This document shows positions 28,583 through 37,553 of a DNA stretch of 64,000 nucleotides, one piece after another; the stretch's first letter is position 1; every line of letters begins with the position of its first letter. The notes below the pieces were generated by a model, which was given only the letters and a program-made list of their open reading frames with translations, searched no databases and was not told where the DNA came from. The translations under genes were made by a program, and so were the position numbers. Source of the DNA: Flavobacterium hydatis (lineage in GTDB: Bacteria > Bacteroidota > Bacteroidia > Flavobacteriales > Flavobacteriaceae); NCBI RefSeq assembly GCF_000737695.1, contig NZ_JPRM01000023.1, positions 1-64,000 of the forward strand, read 5' to 3'.

Positions 28583-28653
28583 TTGGTCTACAAGGACTCG
28601 AACCTTGAAAGACTGCACCAAAAACAGTTGTGTTACCATTACACCATAGACCA
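28583..28653 (-). tRNA. tRNA-Gln (anticodon UUG), copy 2
   Basis: The 71-nt sequence is identical to the tRNA-Gln at 28212-28282, 371 bp away, with the same stems, the anticodon TTG and discriminator A. Its promoter and terminator are near-copies of those of the first, showing a segmental duplication. Confidence 0.95.
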
Positions 28654-28673
28654 GCAGTGCTGTTAAGCGAGTG

Positions 28674-28703
28674 CAAATTTAAAGCTTTTTTTAGTTTGCG
28701 CAA
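28674..28703 (-). promoter_or_regulatory. Promoter of tRNA-Gln copy 2
   Basis: The minus strand reads TTG at 28701-28703, a 19-bp spacer, and TAAATTTG at 28674-28681, the same arrangement as copy 1. Confidence 0.78.
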
Positions 28704-28898
28704 ACTTTTTGAACAAAAATTTCAAAAAAAAATATTTTTTTTTAGAACAAACCTCGGCTATTTACCGAAACTTATTCACTCACAACTTATTACTTTTTAC
28801 AATTACTTTTTTAGAAAAATTTGTTAATGCTAGTTTGATTACATAAAAAAACATTTTCTTTGTAAGATAAAATAAGGACAAATTTTTAATACCTAAAT

Positions 28899-31800
28899 AT
28901 GGCACAATTCAACTTTAATAAATGGAATACAATTATTGGTTGGTTAACTTTTACAATCGCTTTAATAACTTACACACTAACTGTCGAACCTACCATGAGT
29001 TTCTGGGATTGTGGCGAATACATCGCTACAGCAGCAAAACTTGAAGTTGGCCACCCTCCTGGCGCTCCATTATACCAAATGATGGGTGCTTTCTTTGCCA
29101 TGTTTGCCATAGACAATCAGCATATAGCATTAATGGTTAATATGATGTCTGTCTTTTCAAGTGCCTTTACAATATTATTCATGTTCTGGTCGTCCTCTAT
29201 TATTCTTAAAAAATTAGTTGGTCGTTTTGCCGAAATCAATCAAAATAATTCGATTGTAATTTTAGGAAGTTCTTTTGTAGGTGCTTTAGCTTATACTTTT
29301 TCTGATAGTTTTTGGTTTAATGCTGTCGAAGCAGAAGTTTATGCCATGGCATCTTTATTAATTGCTTTACTTTTTTGGTTGGGATTACGTTGGGAACAAG
29401 ACATGAATACCCCAAGAGGAAATAAATGGTTACTAATTATATCTTTAGTAGTAGGTCTTTCATTTGGAGTACACTTCATGGCATTACTTACAATTCCTGC
29501 AATTGGATTTCTTTATTTCTTTAAAAACTATGAAAAAGTTACTATCAAAAACTTCATTGTTGCCAATATAGTAGTCGTAGCTGTCCTATTATTTATCTTT
29601 ATTTTATTACTTCCGTTAACAATGGCTTTCTTTGGTAAAACTGAGATTTTCATGGTAAACGAAATGGGATTACCTTTTAATTCAGGCACTATCTTTGTTG
29701 CCTTAGCTTTTATCGCTTTCTTTTATTTTGGATTGCGTTATACAAAGCAAAAAGGACTTGTTTTTTACAACACTATAATACTTTGCATCTTATTCATTTT
29801 AATTGGATTCTCTACTTGGTTAATGCTGCCTATTAGAGCAAATGCTAACACTGTAATTAACGAGAACAAACCATCGGATGCTACCGAGGTACTTGCATAT
29901 TACAATCGTGAGCAATATGGTGTAAACCCGTTATTTTACGGACCTCAATACACTGAAGTTTTTGCAGGATTAGATAAAAACACTCCTTATCTTGATAAAA
30001 AACCAAATTACGAAAGAGACTATAAAACTGGTAAATATATCATTACCAATAATTATAAAAATGCAGTACAAAATACTGATGGTGCTCAAAAAGCTTTTTT
30101 ACCAAGAATGTGGAGTACTGAGCATGTAGAAAACTACATTAACTTTACTAATCCTCCAGCATTTAAGATAAACCCAAATTATCCTTATGAAGATGATTTG
30201 CAAAAATACGGTATCGATCCAAGTCAATTATCTGAAGATGAGTTTAACAAAGCAACTGCTCAACTAAGACATGAAGTTGAAAAAACTGTCACAGAATTTA
30301 GAAAAGCATACGCTCAAAAACAAATTGATAATGAAGGTTATGTAAAATTCTTAAGAAGCTATGGAGATTATTTAATTGTTGAAAAACCAACAACTGCAGA
30401 TAACTTTAGCTTTATGTTCGAATACCAATTCGGATATATGTATTGGAGATACTTAATGTGGAACTTTGTAGGTCGCCAAAGTGATACGCAAGGAAAATAT
30501 GACAATTTAGATGGAAACTGGATTAGCGGAATCAAATTTATGGATTCTATCCATTTAGGTTCTCAAGACAATTTACCATCAGATGTATTAAACAATAAAG
30601 GAAGAAATGTTTACTTCTTCTTGCCTTTCATCCTTGGTTTAATCGGTTTAATGTACCATGCTAATAAAGATTTAAAAAGTTTCTATGTTCTATTAGCTTT
30701 ATTCTTATTTACTGGTTTAGCATTAAAAATTTACCTAAACGAAAGACCTTTTGAGCCTCGAGAGAGAGATTATGCCTTAGTAGGATCTTTTTATGTATTT
30801 ACGATCTGGATAGGATTTGGGGTTTATGCACTCTATGAAACTCTCCAAAAATATCTAGCACCAAGAATTGCAGGACCTATTGTTATTGCAGGTAGTTTAC
30901 TTGCTGCTCCAATTCTTATGGCTTCTCAAAACTGGGATGATCACGACAGATCAGACAAATATACAGCTGTAGCAATGGCTAAAGCATATTTGAATTCTTG
31001 TGATCCTAATGCCATTTTATATACCATTGGAGATAATGACACGTTCCCATTATGGTACGCCCAGGAAATAGAAAAAGTAAGAACCGATGTAAAAATCGTA
31101 AATACAAGTCTATTCATGACTGATTGGTATATAGACCAAATGAAAACTAAAACGTACGAATCGAATGCATTGCCAATATCTTTTGTTCATGAGCAATATG
31201 TAGGTGATAAATTAGATTATGTGGCACATATTCCTAAAATAGATAGTCGATGGGATATTAAAGGCTTTATTGATTTTATAAAAAATCCAAAGTCAACTGT
31301 TGAAATGCAAAACGGGCAAACAATTCACTTTTATCCAACTAATAAACTCCGACTTACTATAAACAAGGATAATATCATTAAGAATAAAGTAGTTGCTCCT
31401 AAATATTACGACTCTATTGTTCCTTATATCGACATTGATATTAAAGGTAGTGCTATATATAAAAATCGTTTGATGATGCTTGATATATTAGCAAATAACG
31501 ATTGGAAAAGACCAATTTATTTTAGTGGTGGTGCTTTTGACGATGAAGATTATTTATGGTTAAAAAACTATCTTCAATTAGACGGAATGGTATACAAACT
31601 TGTACCAATTAAAAACGTTCCTAACAAAGATGGCGGACCAATGGATATGGGACAAATTGATGCCGATAAAATGTATGACATCGTAATGAAATGGGATTGG
31701 GGTAATAGCGATAGCGATAAAATTTATCATGATCCGGAAACAAGACGAAACAGCATCACGTATCGTACTAACCTTTCTAGATTAATGAAACAATTAATTG

Positions 31801-32174
31801 CTGAGGGTAAAATTGATAAAGCCAAAAACATCATCAATTTAGCAATGACAAAAATGCCATTAGATAAATTTGGTTATTACTCATTAGTTGAGCCTTTTGC
31901 TAAAGGATATTATGATGTTGGTGAAAAAGCCAAAGCACATGATTTACTAGAAAAATTGATAAACAAATACAAAGAAAACCTAGATTATTATAGCCATTTA
32001 GATCCATCTGAACAAACTAGTCTAGCTATTGATATTATTACTGATATCGAAAGATACAGAAGCTTATTACAGGTAATGAAAGAAAGTAAAGATTTACCTT
32101 TTTACAACAAGCAAAAAGCAATTTTCAATACTTATGTAAATGTTTTCGAGCGATTTGGTCGTGAAAAAGAATAA
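28899..32174 (+). CDS. DUF2723 membrane protein, glycosyltransferase-like (protein O-mannosyltransferase fold)
   Basis: The 1091-residue protein is a large polytopic membrane protein of the DUF2723 family, which is common in Bacteroidota and related to GT-C protein mannosyltransferases. The N-terminal DUF2723 part shows TVEPTMSFWDCGEYIA at about 28-43, with the Asp/Glu pair typical of GT-C catalytic loops, followed by GHPPGAPLYQ. About ten or more membrane segments lie within residues 1-330 and 560-680. The C-terminal 350 residues are soluble, with ERPFEPRERDYALVGSFY and later TPR-like helices. A part in lipid-linked sugar transfer to exported proteins is inference. It ends at a strong terminator. 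Confidence 0.85.
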   Translation: MAQFNFNKWNTIIGWLTFTIALITYTLTVEPTMSFWDCGEYIATAAKLEVGHPPGAPLYQMMGAFFAMFAIDNQHIALMVNMMSVFSSAFTILFMFWSSSIILKKLVGRFAEINQNNSIVILGSSFVGALAYTFSDSFWFNAVEAEVYAMASLLIALLFWLGLRWEQDMNTPRGNKWLLIISLVVGLSFGVHFMALLTIPAIGFLYFFKNYEKVTIKNFIVANIVVVAVLLFIFILLLPLTMAFFGKTEIFMVNEMGLPFNSGTIFVALAFIAFFYFGLRYTKQKGLVFYNTIILCILFILIGFSTWLMLPIRANANTVINENKPSDATEVLAYYNREQYGVNPLFYGPQYTEVFAGLDKNTPYLDKKPNYERDYKTGKYIITNNYKNAVQNTDGAQKAFLPRMWSTEHVENYINFTNPPAFKINPNYPYEDDLQKYGIDPSQLSEDEFNKATAQLRHEVEKTVTEFRKAYAQKQIDNEGYVKFLRSYGDYLIVEKPTTADNFSFMFEYQFGYMYWRYLMWNFVGRQSDTQGKYDNLDGNWISGIKFMDSIHLGSQDNLPSDVLNNKGRNVYFFLPFILGLIGLMYHANKDLKSFYVLLALFLFTGLALKIYLNERPFEPRERDYALVGSFYVFTIWIGFGVYALYETLQKYLAPRIAGPIVIAGSLLAAPILMASQNWDDHDRSDKYTAVAMAKAYLNSCDPNAILYTIGDNDTFPLWYAQEIEKVRTDVKIVNTSLFMTDWYIDQMKTKTYESNALPISFVHEQYVGDKLDYVAHIPKIDSRWDIKGFIDFIKNPKSTVEMQNGQTIHFYPTNKLRLTINKDNIIKNKVVAPKYYDSIVPYIDIDIKGSAIYKNRLMMLDILANNDWKRPIYFSGGAFDDEDYLWLKNYLQLDGMVYKLVPIKNVPNKDGGPMDMGQIDADKMYDIVMKWDWGNSDSDKIYHDPETRRNSITYRTNLSRLMKQLIAEGKIDKAKNIINLAMTKMPLDKFGYYSLVEPFAKGYYDVGEKAKAHDLLEKLINKYKENLDYYSHLDPSEQTSLAIDIITDIERYRSLLQVMKESKDLPFYNKQKAIFNTYVNVFERFGREKE

Positions 32175-32199
32175 ATAATATTCTAAAAATATAATAATT

Positions 32200-32243
32200 A
32201 AAAAATGTAGCGCTATTGAAAAATACCGCTACATTTTTTATTT
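32200..32243 (+). terminator. Terminator after the DUF2723 gene
   Basis: A 13-bp stem, AAAAAATGTAGCG and CGCTACATTTTTT, has a 14-base loop and ends in a T-rich run. Confidence 0.85.
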
Positions 32244-32267
32244 TTACATAAACTAATATTTCAGAAA

Positions 32268-32912
32268 ATGAGCTTTTACTGGATTAAAACAAACAAACTA
32301 ATAAAACGAATCTTCTCTAACTATTATTGGGACATTCCCAATAAGGAAAATAAAGTTTATTTGACTTTTGATGACGGTCCAACTCCCGAAATTACAGAAT
32401 GGGTTTTATCTGAATTAAAAAAACGAGATGCCAGAGCCACTTTCTTTTGCATTGGTAACAACATCGAGAAACACCCCGAAATATTCAAAAAAGTAATCAC
32501 TGAAGGTCATAGTATAGGAAATCATACTTATGATCACTTAAAAGGCTGGAAAACGACCACAAAAGCCTATTTAGAGAATAGTCTTTTATGTGGTAAACAA
32601 ATCCAAAAATCTTCAACTCAAAATACTCATCCTAAGATTTTTCGCCCTCCTTATGGCAAAATCACAAAATCACAATCGGCACAATTACGCCAATTAGGAT
32701 ACAAAATAATAATGTGGGATGTTTTAAGCGCAGATTTTGACAGAAGTATATCTCCTGAAAAATGCTTGCAGAATGTAATAAAAAATGTAAAATCAGGAAG
32801 CGTTATTGTTTTTCACGATAGCATTAAAGCATCGCAAAACCTTAAATTTGCATTACCAAAAACATTAGATTATTTAAAGGAAAACAATTTTATATTTGAT
32901 GTTATCTATTAA
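32268..32912 (+). CDS. Polysaccharide deacetylase (NodB family)
   Basis: The 214-residue protein carries the NodB carbohydrate esterase 4 motifs in order: TFDDGPTP (about 34-41, catalytic Asp and metal Asp), NHTYDH (about 87-92, metal-binding His pair), RPPYGK (about 130-135), and a C-terminal VIVFHDS. Family members remove N-acetyl groups from peptidoglycan or other polymers. There is no clear signal peptide, only a short basic start, so its location is unsure. It lies 25 bp after the terminator hairpin of the DUF2723 gene. Confidence 0.92.
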   Translation: MSFYWIKTNKLIKRIFSNYYWDIPNKENKVYLTFDDGPTPEITEWVLSELKKRDARATFFCIGNNIEKHPEIFKKVITEGHSIGNHTYDHLKGWKTTTKAYLENSLLCGKQIQKSSTQNTHPKIFRPPYGKITKSQSAQLRQLGYKIIMWDVLSADFDRSISPEKCLQNVIKNVKSGSVIVFHDSIKASQNLKFALPKTLDYLKENNFIFDVIY

Positions 32913-32967
32913 ACGTACAAGCGCTTAATAAAACATAAAGAATACTACAGTTAGTATCTAGAAGTAA

Positions 32968-33264
32968 TTAGAATTGTTCTTGTACAATCCCTATAATAGT
33001 ATTTGCATCCAATTCGCCGGATTGCCTCCAAATCATCTGACCTTCTTTATAAATCATTAAAGTAGGTAGTCCTTTTATCCTAAGCGCATCAGCCAATTCC
33101 TGATTTTTATCCACATCAATTTTAATGACTTTGGCTTTGTCGCCTAGTGCAGCTGCAACATCTTTTATTACAGGATGCATTGACACAGATGATTCGTTCC
33201 AATCGGTGTAAAAATCAATTAACACTGGAACTTGAGCATTTATAAGTTCTCCAAATTTTGACAT
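32968..33264 (-). CDS. Thioredoxin-fold protein without the CXXC active site
   Basis: The 98-residue product has the length and strand order of thioredoxin: VPVLIDFYTDW at about 13-23, KVIKIDVDKNQELA, the cis-Pro segment KGLPTLMIYKEG at about 64-75, and a final helix. Where thioredoxin has WCGPC it has WNESS, and no cysteine occurs anywhere in the protein, so it cannot be a disulfide oxidoreductase. It may be a scaffold or chaperone-like protein. It lies alone between the convergent deacetylase gene and the co-directional metallophosphoesterase gene. Confidence 0.85.
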   Translation of the reverse strand: MSKFGELINAQVPVLIDFYTDWNESSVSMHPVIKDVAAALGDKAKVIKIDVDKNQELADALRIKGLPTLMIYKEGQMIWRQSGELDANTIIGIVQEQF

Positions 33265-33337
33265 AAAATCAACTATTTAATCTTTTTAAATCTACTAAAA
33301 AGAGATTATTATATACAAATGTAGCATTTTTAACGAA

Positions 33338-34579
33338 TTATGCCACATCCTTCCCTTTTTTTAGTTCAATCACGGTTATTTCTGGCATAATCCCTACACG
33401 TCCTGGATAAGCATGAAAACCAAAGCCACGATTTACATATACATACCGACCTGCATTTTCATACAAACCAGCCCATTGTTTATACACATATTGTGCCAAG
33501 CTCCATTTAAAATAGCCTGGAATTTCAATCCCAAACTGCATTCCATGTGTATGACCCGACAAAGTTAGGTGAAAATTCTTAGGATGATTTTTTATTTCAT
33601 ATTCCCAATGGCTTGGGTCATGGCTCATTAACACTTTAAAATCGTCTTGCTGAACTCCTTGCGAAGCTTTATTTAAATCGCCTGCTTTTTTAAAATTATG
33701 CCCCCAATTTTCTACTCCTACCAAGGCAATTTTATCTTCTCCTTTTTGAACATAAGTATGTTCATTCAATAATAACTGAAAACCAATCTCTCCATATAAG
33801 CTTTTTATAGCTTCAAAATTTTCATCTTTCTTTTGTTCTGATGGCCAAGTTACATATTCGCCATAATCATGATTTCCTAAAACAGCATATTTACCAAATT
33901 TATGATCTTTAATTTTATTAAAAGTCTCTAACCAAGGATGCATTTCGGTGGCATGTGTATTAACGATATCTCCTGTAAACAAAATCATATCCGAGTTTTG
34001 TTCATTTACCAAATCAATGGCATAACTTATTTTCTCTGGATTATCAAAACTTCCTGAATGTACATCCGAAATTTGTGTTATTGTAAATCCATCAAAGGCA
34101 TCTGGCAAATCAGGAAAAAATACCGTTTGCTTGAATACTTTAAAATTATATTTCCCTTCAAAAATCCCATAAATTAAAGACAGAAAAGGAACTGCCGCCA
34201 AACCGACAGCCAATTGACTTACAAATTTTCTTCGGCTAGGAATTACATTCTCTTTTGTTAAATTAGGATTGTCAATAAAATAATTAACTAACCCTGCTCC
34301 TACACGAAAAATATCTTCGCCTAAAAGCACTAATGTTATTACAATTTTTGGCACATAAACCACCAACATCAACCCCATTGTAAACATGGTTTGCTTTGTT
34401 TGCCCAATAGAACGGTCAAATTGCGTAAAGGAATATATTATAAATACAAAAAGTAACAAACTTATTATTTGGTAACTTATCAGGAGCCATCTTAGCTTAA
34501 TTAACGTTCTAACAGCCTGAAAAGAATAAAACTCTATAAATAAAAAAAGAGCACAAATAATTATAAAACGAATGACCAT
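33338..34579 (-). CDS. Membrane-anchored metallophosphoesterase
   Basis: The product (413 residues from the chosen ATG at 34579) has membrane segments at about 3-22, 32-52 and 65-88, then a calcineurin-type phosphoesterase domain. The metal-binding motifs are ISDVHSG, GDIVNTHA, LGNHDYG, SHDP and GHTHGMQFG, in the family order. It resembles YkuE-type enzymes, some of which act on lipid intermediates of cell envelope synthesis; the substrate here is unknown. A TTG-started extension to 34606 is not preferred. Confidence 0.9.
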   Translation of the reverse strand: MVIRFIIICALFLFIEFYSFQAVRTLIKLRWLLISYQIISLLLFVFIIYSFTQFDRSIGQTKQTMFTMGLMLVVYVPKIVITLVLLGEDIFRVGAGLVNYFIDNPNLTKENVIPSRRKFVSQLAVGLAAVPFLSLIYGIFEGKYNFKVFKQTVFFPDLPDAFDGFTITQISDVHSGSFDNPEKISYAIDLVNEQNSDMILFTGDIVNTHATEMHPWLETFNKIKDHKFGKYAVLGNHDYGEYVTWPSEQKKDENFEAIKSLYGEIGFQLLLNEHTYVQKGEDKIALVGVENWGHNFKKAGDLNKASQGVQQDDFKVLMSHDPSHWEYEIKNHPKNFHLTLSGHTHGMQFGIEIPGYFKWSLAQYVYKQWAGLYENAGRYVYVNRGFGFHAYPGRVGIMPEITVIELKKGKDVA

Positions 34580-34663
34580 CGGAAAATTTTTTAGGCAAAG
34601 TAACAAAGAATGAATATGCGAAAACTTTTTGTTATCAAAATTTTAACGCAAACAATAACAAAA

Positions 34664-34691
34664 AAAGCTGGTGATTTTACTCACCAGCTTT
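34664..34691 (-). terminator. Terminator of the first small Lys-rich protein gene
   Basis: An 11-bp stem, AAAGCTGGTGA and TCACCAGCTTT, has a 6-base loop and is followed on the minus strand by more T. Confidence 0.85.
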
Positions 34692-34775
34692 CCACCTACT
34701 AAAACTATTATCCTACCTACCCCCTTATATAAATTATTAGCCCTAATTTATAGTAAGTAGAATATTAATCAAACC

Positions 34776-34970
34776 TTATTTTTTAGCTTTTGCTGCTTCA
34801 GGTTTAGCTGTTTCTGTTTTTGCAGCTTCAGTTTTTTTATCTGCTTTCTTTTTAGAATGCTTTGTAGCTTTTACTTCTTTTGTTGGAGTTGTTTGAGCTG
34901 GAGTTGTTTGAGCATTTACCATTGCTGTTGTTCCTAAAACTGCTATAGCTAGCATTAATACTTTTTTCAT
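34776..34970 (-). CDS. Small exported Lys/Ala/Thr-rich protein, copy 1
   Basis: The 64-residue product has a clear signal peptide (MKKVLMLAIAVLGTTAMVNA), leaving a 44-residue mature part of Thr, Pro, Lys, Ala and Glu only (PTKEVKATKHSKKKADKK, then EAAK-type repeats). It is highly basic and probably disordered. It is a clear paralogue of the protein at 37279-37473. Together they flank a two-component system, and both have the same operator and promoter layout. No family is recognised. A periplasmic buffering or polymer-binding role is only a guess. Confidence 0.8.
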   Translation of the reverse strand: MKKVLMLAIAVLGTTAMVNAQTTPAQTTPTKEVKATKHSKKKADKKTEAAKTETAKPEAAKAKK

Positions 34971-35013
34971 GATTGTTAGTTTTATGATTATTATTATTTC
35001 ATTATTTATAGGT

Positions 35014-35021
35014 CAAAGATA
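35014..35021 (-). promoter_or_regulatory. -7 box of the copy 1 small protein gene
   Basis: The minus strand reads TATCTTTG about 44 bp before the ATG at 34970. No TTG box is present; the region where it would lie is taken by the direct repeat at 35032-35049, as expected of an activator-dependent promoter. Confidence 0.65.
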
Positions 35022-35031
35022 TATTCACTAA

Positions 35032-35049
35032 ATGAAGATTAAATGAAGA
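35032..35049 (-). promoter_or_regulatory. Tandem TCTTCAT operator, copy 1
   Basis: Two copies of TCTTCAT (35032-35038 and 35043-35049) are spaced 11 bp start to start. They end 10 bp before the -7 box. A 10-11 bp direct repeat next to the core promoter is the usual binding pattern of OmpR-family response regulators. The same arrangement occurs at 37536-37553. Confidence 0.7.
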
Positions 35050-35079
35050 TTTGCCTTGCCTAAAAATTTTAACTTTTAA

Positions 35080-36414
35080 TTAAGCTTTTACGCTATTTAG
35101 AAACAATAATAAAAATGTTGTACCTTCATTAGGACTTGAAGTTACCTTAATTTCTATATGATGAAAAGAAGCAATACTATCGGCTATAGCCAAGCCTAAG
35201 CCTTGCCCATCCTGATCTGAACTAATTCGGGTAAATCGATTAAATATCTTTTCGACCTGGATTTCATTCATTCCTATTCCCGTATCAGAAATAGACAAAT
35301 AATAATGTTGGTTTAAAAACCCATCACTTATAGTAATACTGCCATTCTCTTTATTATACTTTATGGCATTGGTAACTAGATTATACAATAAGATATGCAT
35401 TAAGGTATTATTACCCATGAAACTAAAATTATGTTCCATCTTATTAGAAAACTGCAATCCTTTATCCTCAATCCTATCTTGCAAATCATCATACAATCCG
35501 TTTATGATTTCATAAAAATCAATAGCTTCATTGGATGCATATTGATTATTTTCGATTCGGGAAATCAACAATAAGTTATTGATTATTTTCTTTAGCATAT
35601 CCAATGTCTTGAGTGAGCCTGCAATTTTATCAACTGCATTATCATCCAAAGATTCATTTTGTAATAAGTTCTCAAATTTATTTTTTAATAACGCAATCGG
35701 GGTTAATAATTCATGAGAAACATTAGATATAAATTGTTTTTCTTTTTTAAAAAGCTCACCTATCCTATCCATCATTTGATTTAGAACAGAATCTAATTCT
35801 CTAAAATCTGCCGAATGTGCTTTAATCGGAGTATGATCAAAAGTTTCGGGCTCATTAACACGACGTATCTTAGTATCTATTATTTTATAAAAAGGCTTGA
35901 GTAAATACTCTATATAAAAAGTATCTACCAGGAATGTTATCAGAACAATTACAACCAGAACAATAATAATAAAGAACTTAATAATAAAAGTAAGGTCTTT
36001 AATCTCTGCCAAGCTGCTTCCTATCTCTAATTCATACCCAATTTTCTCGTAAGTAAAATGATATCGCAATATCCTATATTCGTTTTCTTCACCTTCGATT
36101 ATCCTATTTTCATTAACAAAAACCGTTTTTTCTTGTTTTGGTAATTTTGGCAATCTCGATAATACCAAAAACTCACTATGCAGACTCGAAAATTGAGAAT
36201 AAGTTTCGGTAGAATCATCTGCATTTTCGATAAAATCATCAATTTCATTTTGATTTAAATGCTCAATGAATTTTTTCTTTTTTTCTATAAGTCCATTATT
36301 AATGTGCCTGTAAACTACATCCTGAACTAAAATAGGCAGCATTAACCATAAAATTAAAATCACCAACAATCGTGTTAGTGCATTAAAAATGGCTAATTGG
36401 TGTTTTATCTTCAC
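35080..36414 (-). CDS. Two-component sensor histidine kinase
   Basis: The 444-residue protein has membrane segments at about 9-31 and 145-167, with a periplasmic sensor region of about 110 residues between, then a HAMP linker. The dimerisation/phosphoacceptor helix has FISNVSHELLTP (His at about residue 236). The ATPase domain shows the N box (LYNLVTNAIKYN), DTGIGM and GQGLGLAIADSI. It starts with GTG at 36414, 6 bp after the stop of the response regulator gene, so they form one operon. The signal is unknown. The flanking small exported protein genes are the likely targets. Confidence 0.93.
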   Translation of the reverse strand: MKIKHQLAIFNALTRLLVILILWLMLPILVQDVVYRHINNGLIEKKKKFIEHLNQNEIDDFIENADDSTETYSQFSSLHSEFLVLSRLPKLPKQEKTVFVNENRIIEGEENEYRILRYHFTYEKIGYELEIGSSLAEIKDLTFIIKFFIIIVLVVIVLITFLVDTFYIEYLLKPFYKIIDTKIRRVNEPETFDHTPIKAHSADFRELDSVLNQMMDRIGELFKKEKQFISNVSHELLTPIALLKNKFENLLQNESLDDNAVDKIAGSLKTLDMLKKIINNLLLISRIENNQYASNEAIDFYEIINGLYDDLQDRIEDKGLQFSNKMEHNFSFMGNNTLMHILLYNLVTNAIKYNKENGSITISDGFLNQHYYLSISDTGIGMNEIQVEKIFNRFTRISSDQDGQGLGLAIADSIASFHHIEIKVTSSPNEGTTFLLLFLNSVKA

Positions 36415-36420
36415 GTTGAT

Positions 36421-37095
36421 TTAGGTATTAATTCGATATCCAACATTTCGTACTGTTTCAAACCAATCTATTGTAGTGTGTTTGTCTAGTTTTTTTCGAA
36501 GGTTTCGAACATGAACATCAATAAAATTCGAATCTGAATTTATCTCCAGGATATCTCCCCAAATATGCTCTGTTAATTGTAATCTTGTAATAACACGATT
36601 TTTATTCAATACTAAATACTGAAAAATATCAAATTCTTTCTTAGTCAAATTAATCGGAGTTCCATCATAACTTACTTTATAATCTTGTAATTGCAACGAA
36701 AATCCATGCACAACTAAATCATTTAAGGTATACCCATGCATTCTACGGATAACAGCAAATAAACGTGCACCTAATTCTGTTAATGCAAATGGTTTGGTAA
36801 GATAATCATCGGCACCAAGATGCAAACCGTCAATCCTATCATCTAGCTCTCCTCGAGCTGTAATAACAATTACAGCAATTTTAGATTTTGTTTTCCGAAC
36901 TGCTTTCAGAACATCAAAACCATCTCCATCGGGCAAACCTAAATCCAGCAGCATGGCATCATAATCATTTCCACCTATTTCGTCTAATGCCTCATTACAA
37001 GTATTAGCAATTTTACATACATAACCGCCATCACTCAAAAAGTCTTTAACCTCGATGGCAAGTTCTTTATTATCTTCAACAATAAGAATATTCAT
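36421..37095 (-). CDS. OmpR-family response regulator
   Basis: The 224-residue product has a receiver domain with acidic pocket DN at 7-8, phosphoacceptor Asp in MLLDLGLPDGDG (about residue 52), VITAR and the conserved Lys in YLTKPF (about residue 100). A C-terminal winged-helix DNA-binding domain follows (LTKKEFDIFQYL, then DVHVRNLRKKLD, ending in TVRNVGYRI). It is first in the operon with the histidine kinase. The TCTTCAT direct repeats before the two flanking genes suit binding by this regulator; that link is inference. Confidence 0.95.
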   Translation of the reverse strand: MNILIVEDNKELAIEVKDFLSDGGYVCKIANTCNEALDEIGGNDYDAMLLDLGLPDGDGFDVLKAVRKTKSKIAVIVITARGELDDRIDGLHLGADDYLTKPFALTELGARLFAVIRRMHGYTLNDLVVHGFSLQLQDYKVSYDGTPINLTKKEFDIFQYLVLNKNRVITRLQLTEHIWGDILEINSDSNFIDVHVRNLRKKLDKHTTIDWFETVRNVGYRINT

Positions 37096-37181
37096 AAACT
37101 GTATTTTATAAATTAAAAATAAGCAAATAATGAAAACGTAATTTTTTAATTATTAAAATTTTAACGCCTACCCTAACAAAA

Positions 37182-37209
37182 AAGGCTGATAAATTTCTTT
37201 ATCAGCCTT
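37182..37209 (-). terminator. Terminator of the second small Lys-rich protein gene
   Basis: A 12-bp stem, AAGGCTGATAAA and TTTATCAGCCTT, has a 4-base loop and is followed on the minus strand by T. Its sequence context matches the terminator at 34664. Confidence 0.87.
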
Positions 37210-37278
37210 ATCAATAATTATCCTTTTTGTTTTGCCTACCGCTATCAACCTTCATTTAAAGCAAAACAAAAACGACAT

Positions 37279-37473
37279 CTATTTTTTAGCTTTCATTGGT
37301 TCTGTTTTAGGAGCCATTTTTGTTGTAGATTTTGTTTTTTTATCTGTTTTTGCTTTTGGGTGTTTAGTTGCTTTAACTTCTTTTGTTGGAGTTGCTTTAA
37401 CCGGAGTTGTAGCTGCACTAACCATAACACTTGTTCCTAAAACTGCTACTAATAACATTACTAAATTTCTCAT
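37279..37473 (-). CDS. Small exported Lys/Thr-rich protein, copy 2
   Basis: The 64-residue product has the signal peptide MRNLVMLLVAVLGTSVMVSA and a basic mature part with PTKEVKATKHPKAKTDKK, shared almost exactly with copy 1 at 34776-34970, then Thr, Lys and Pro. The two proteins have the same length and the same ending in KAKK. It lies immediately upstream of the response regulator gene, separated from it by its own terminator. No known family is recognised. Confidence 0.8.
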   Translation of the reverse strand: MRNLVMLLVAVLGTSVMVSAATTPVKATPTKEVKATKHPKAKTDKKTKSTTKMAPKTEPMKAKK

Positions 37474-37517
37474 GATTTCTAATATTTAAAAGTTAAATTA
37501 TCTCTTATTTTATACAC

Positions 37518-37525
37518 CAAATTTA
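37518..37525 (-). promoter_or_regulatory. -7 box of the copy 2 small protein gene
   Basis: The minus strand reads TAAATTTG about 45 bp before the ATG at 37473. As with copy 1 there is no TTG box. Confidence 0.65.
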
Positions 37526-37535
37526 CATCTGTAAT

Positions 37536-37553
37536 ATGAAGACTAAATGAAGA
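37536..37553 (-). promoter_or_regulatory. Tandem TCTTCAT operator, copy 2
   Basis: TCTTCAT occurs at 37536-37542 and 37547-37553 with an 11-bp repeat distance, ending exactly 10 bp before the -7 box, the same geometry as at 35032-35049. Confidence 0.7.
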
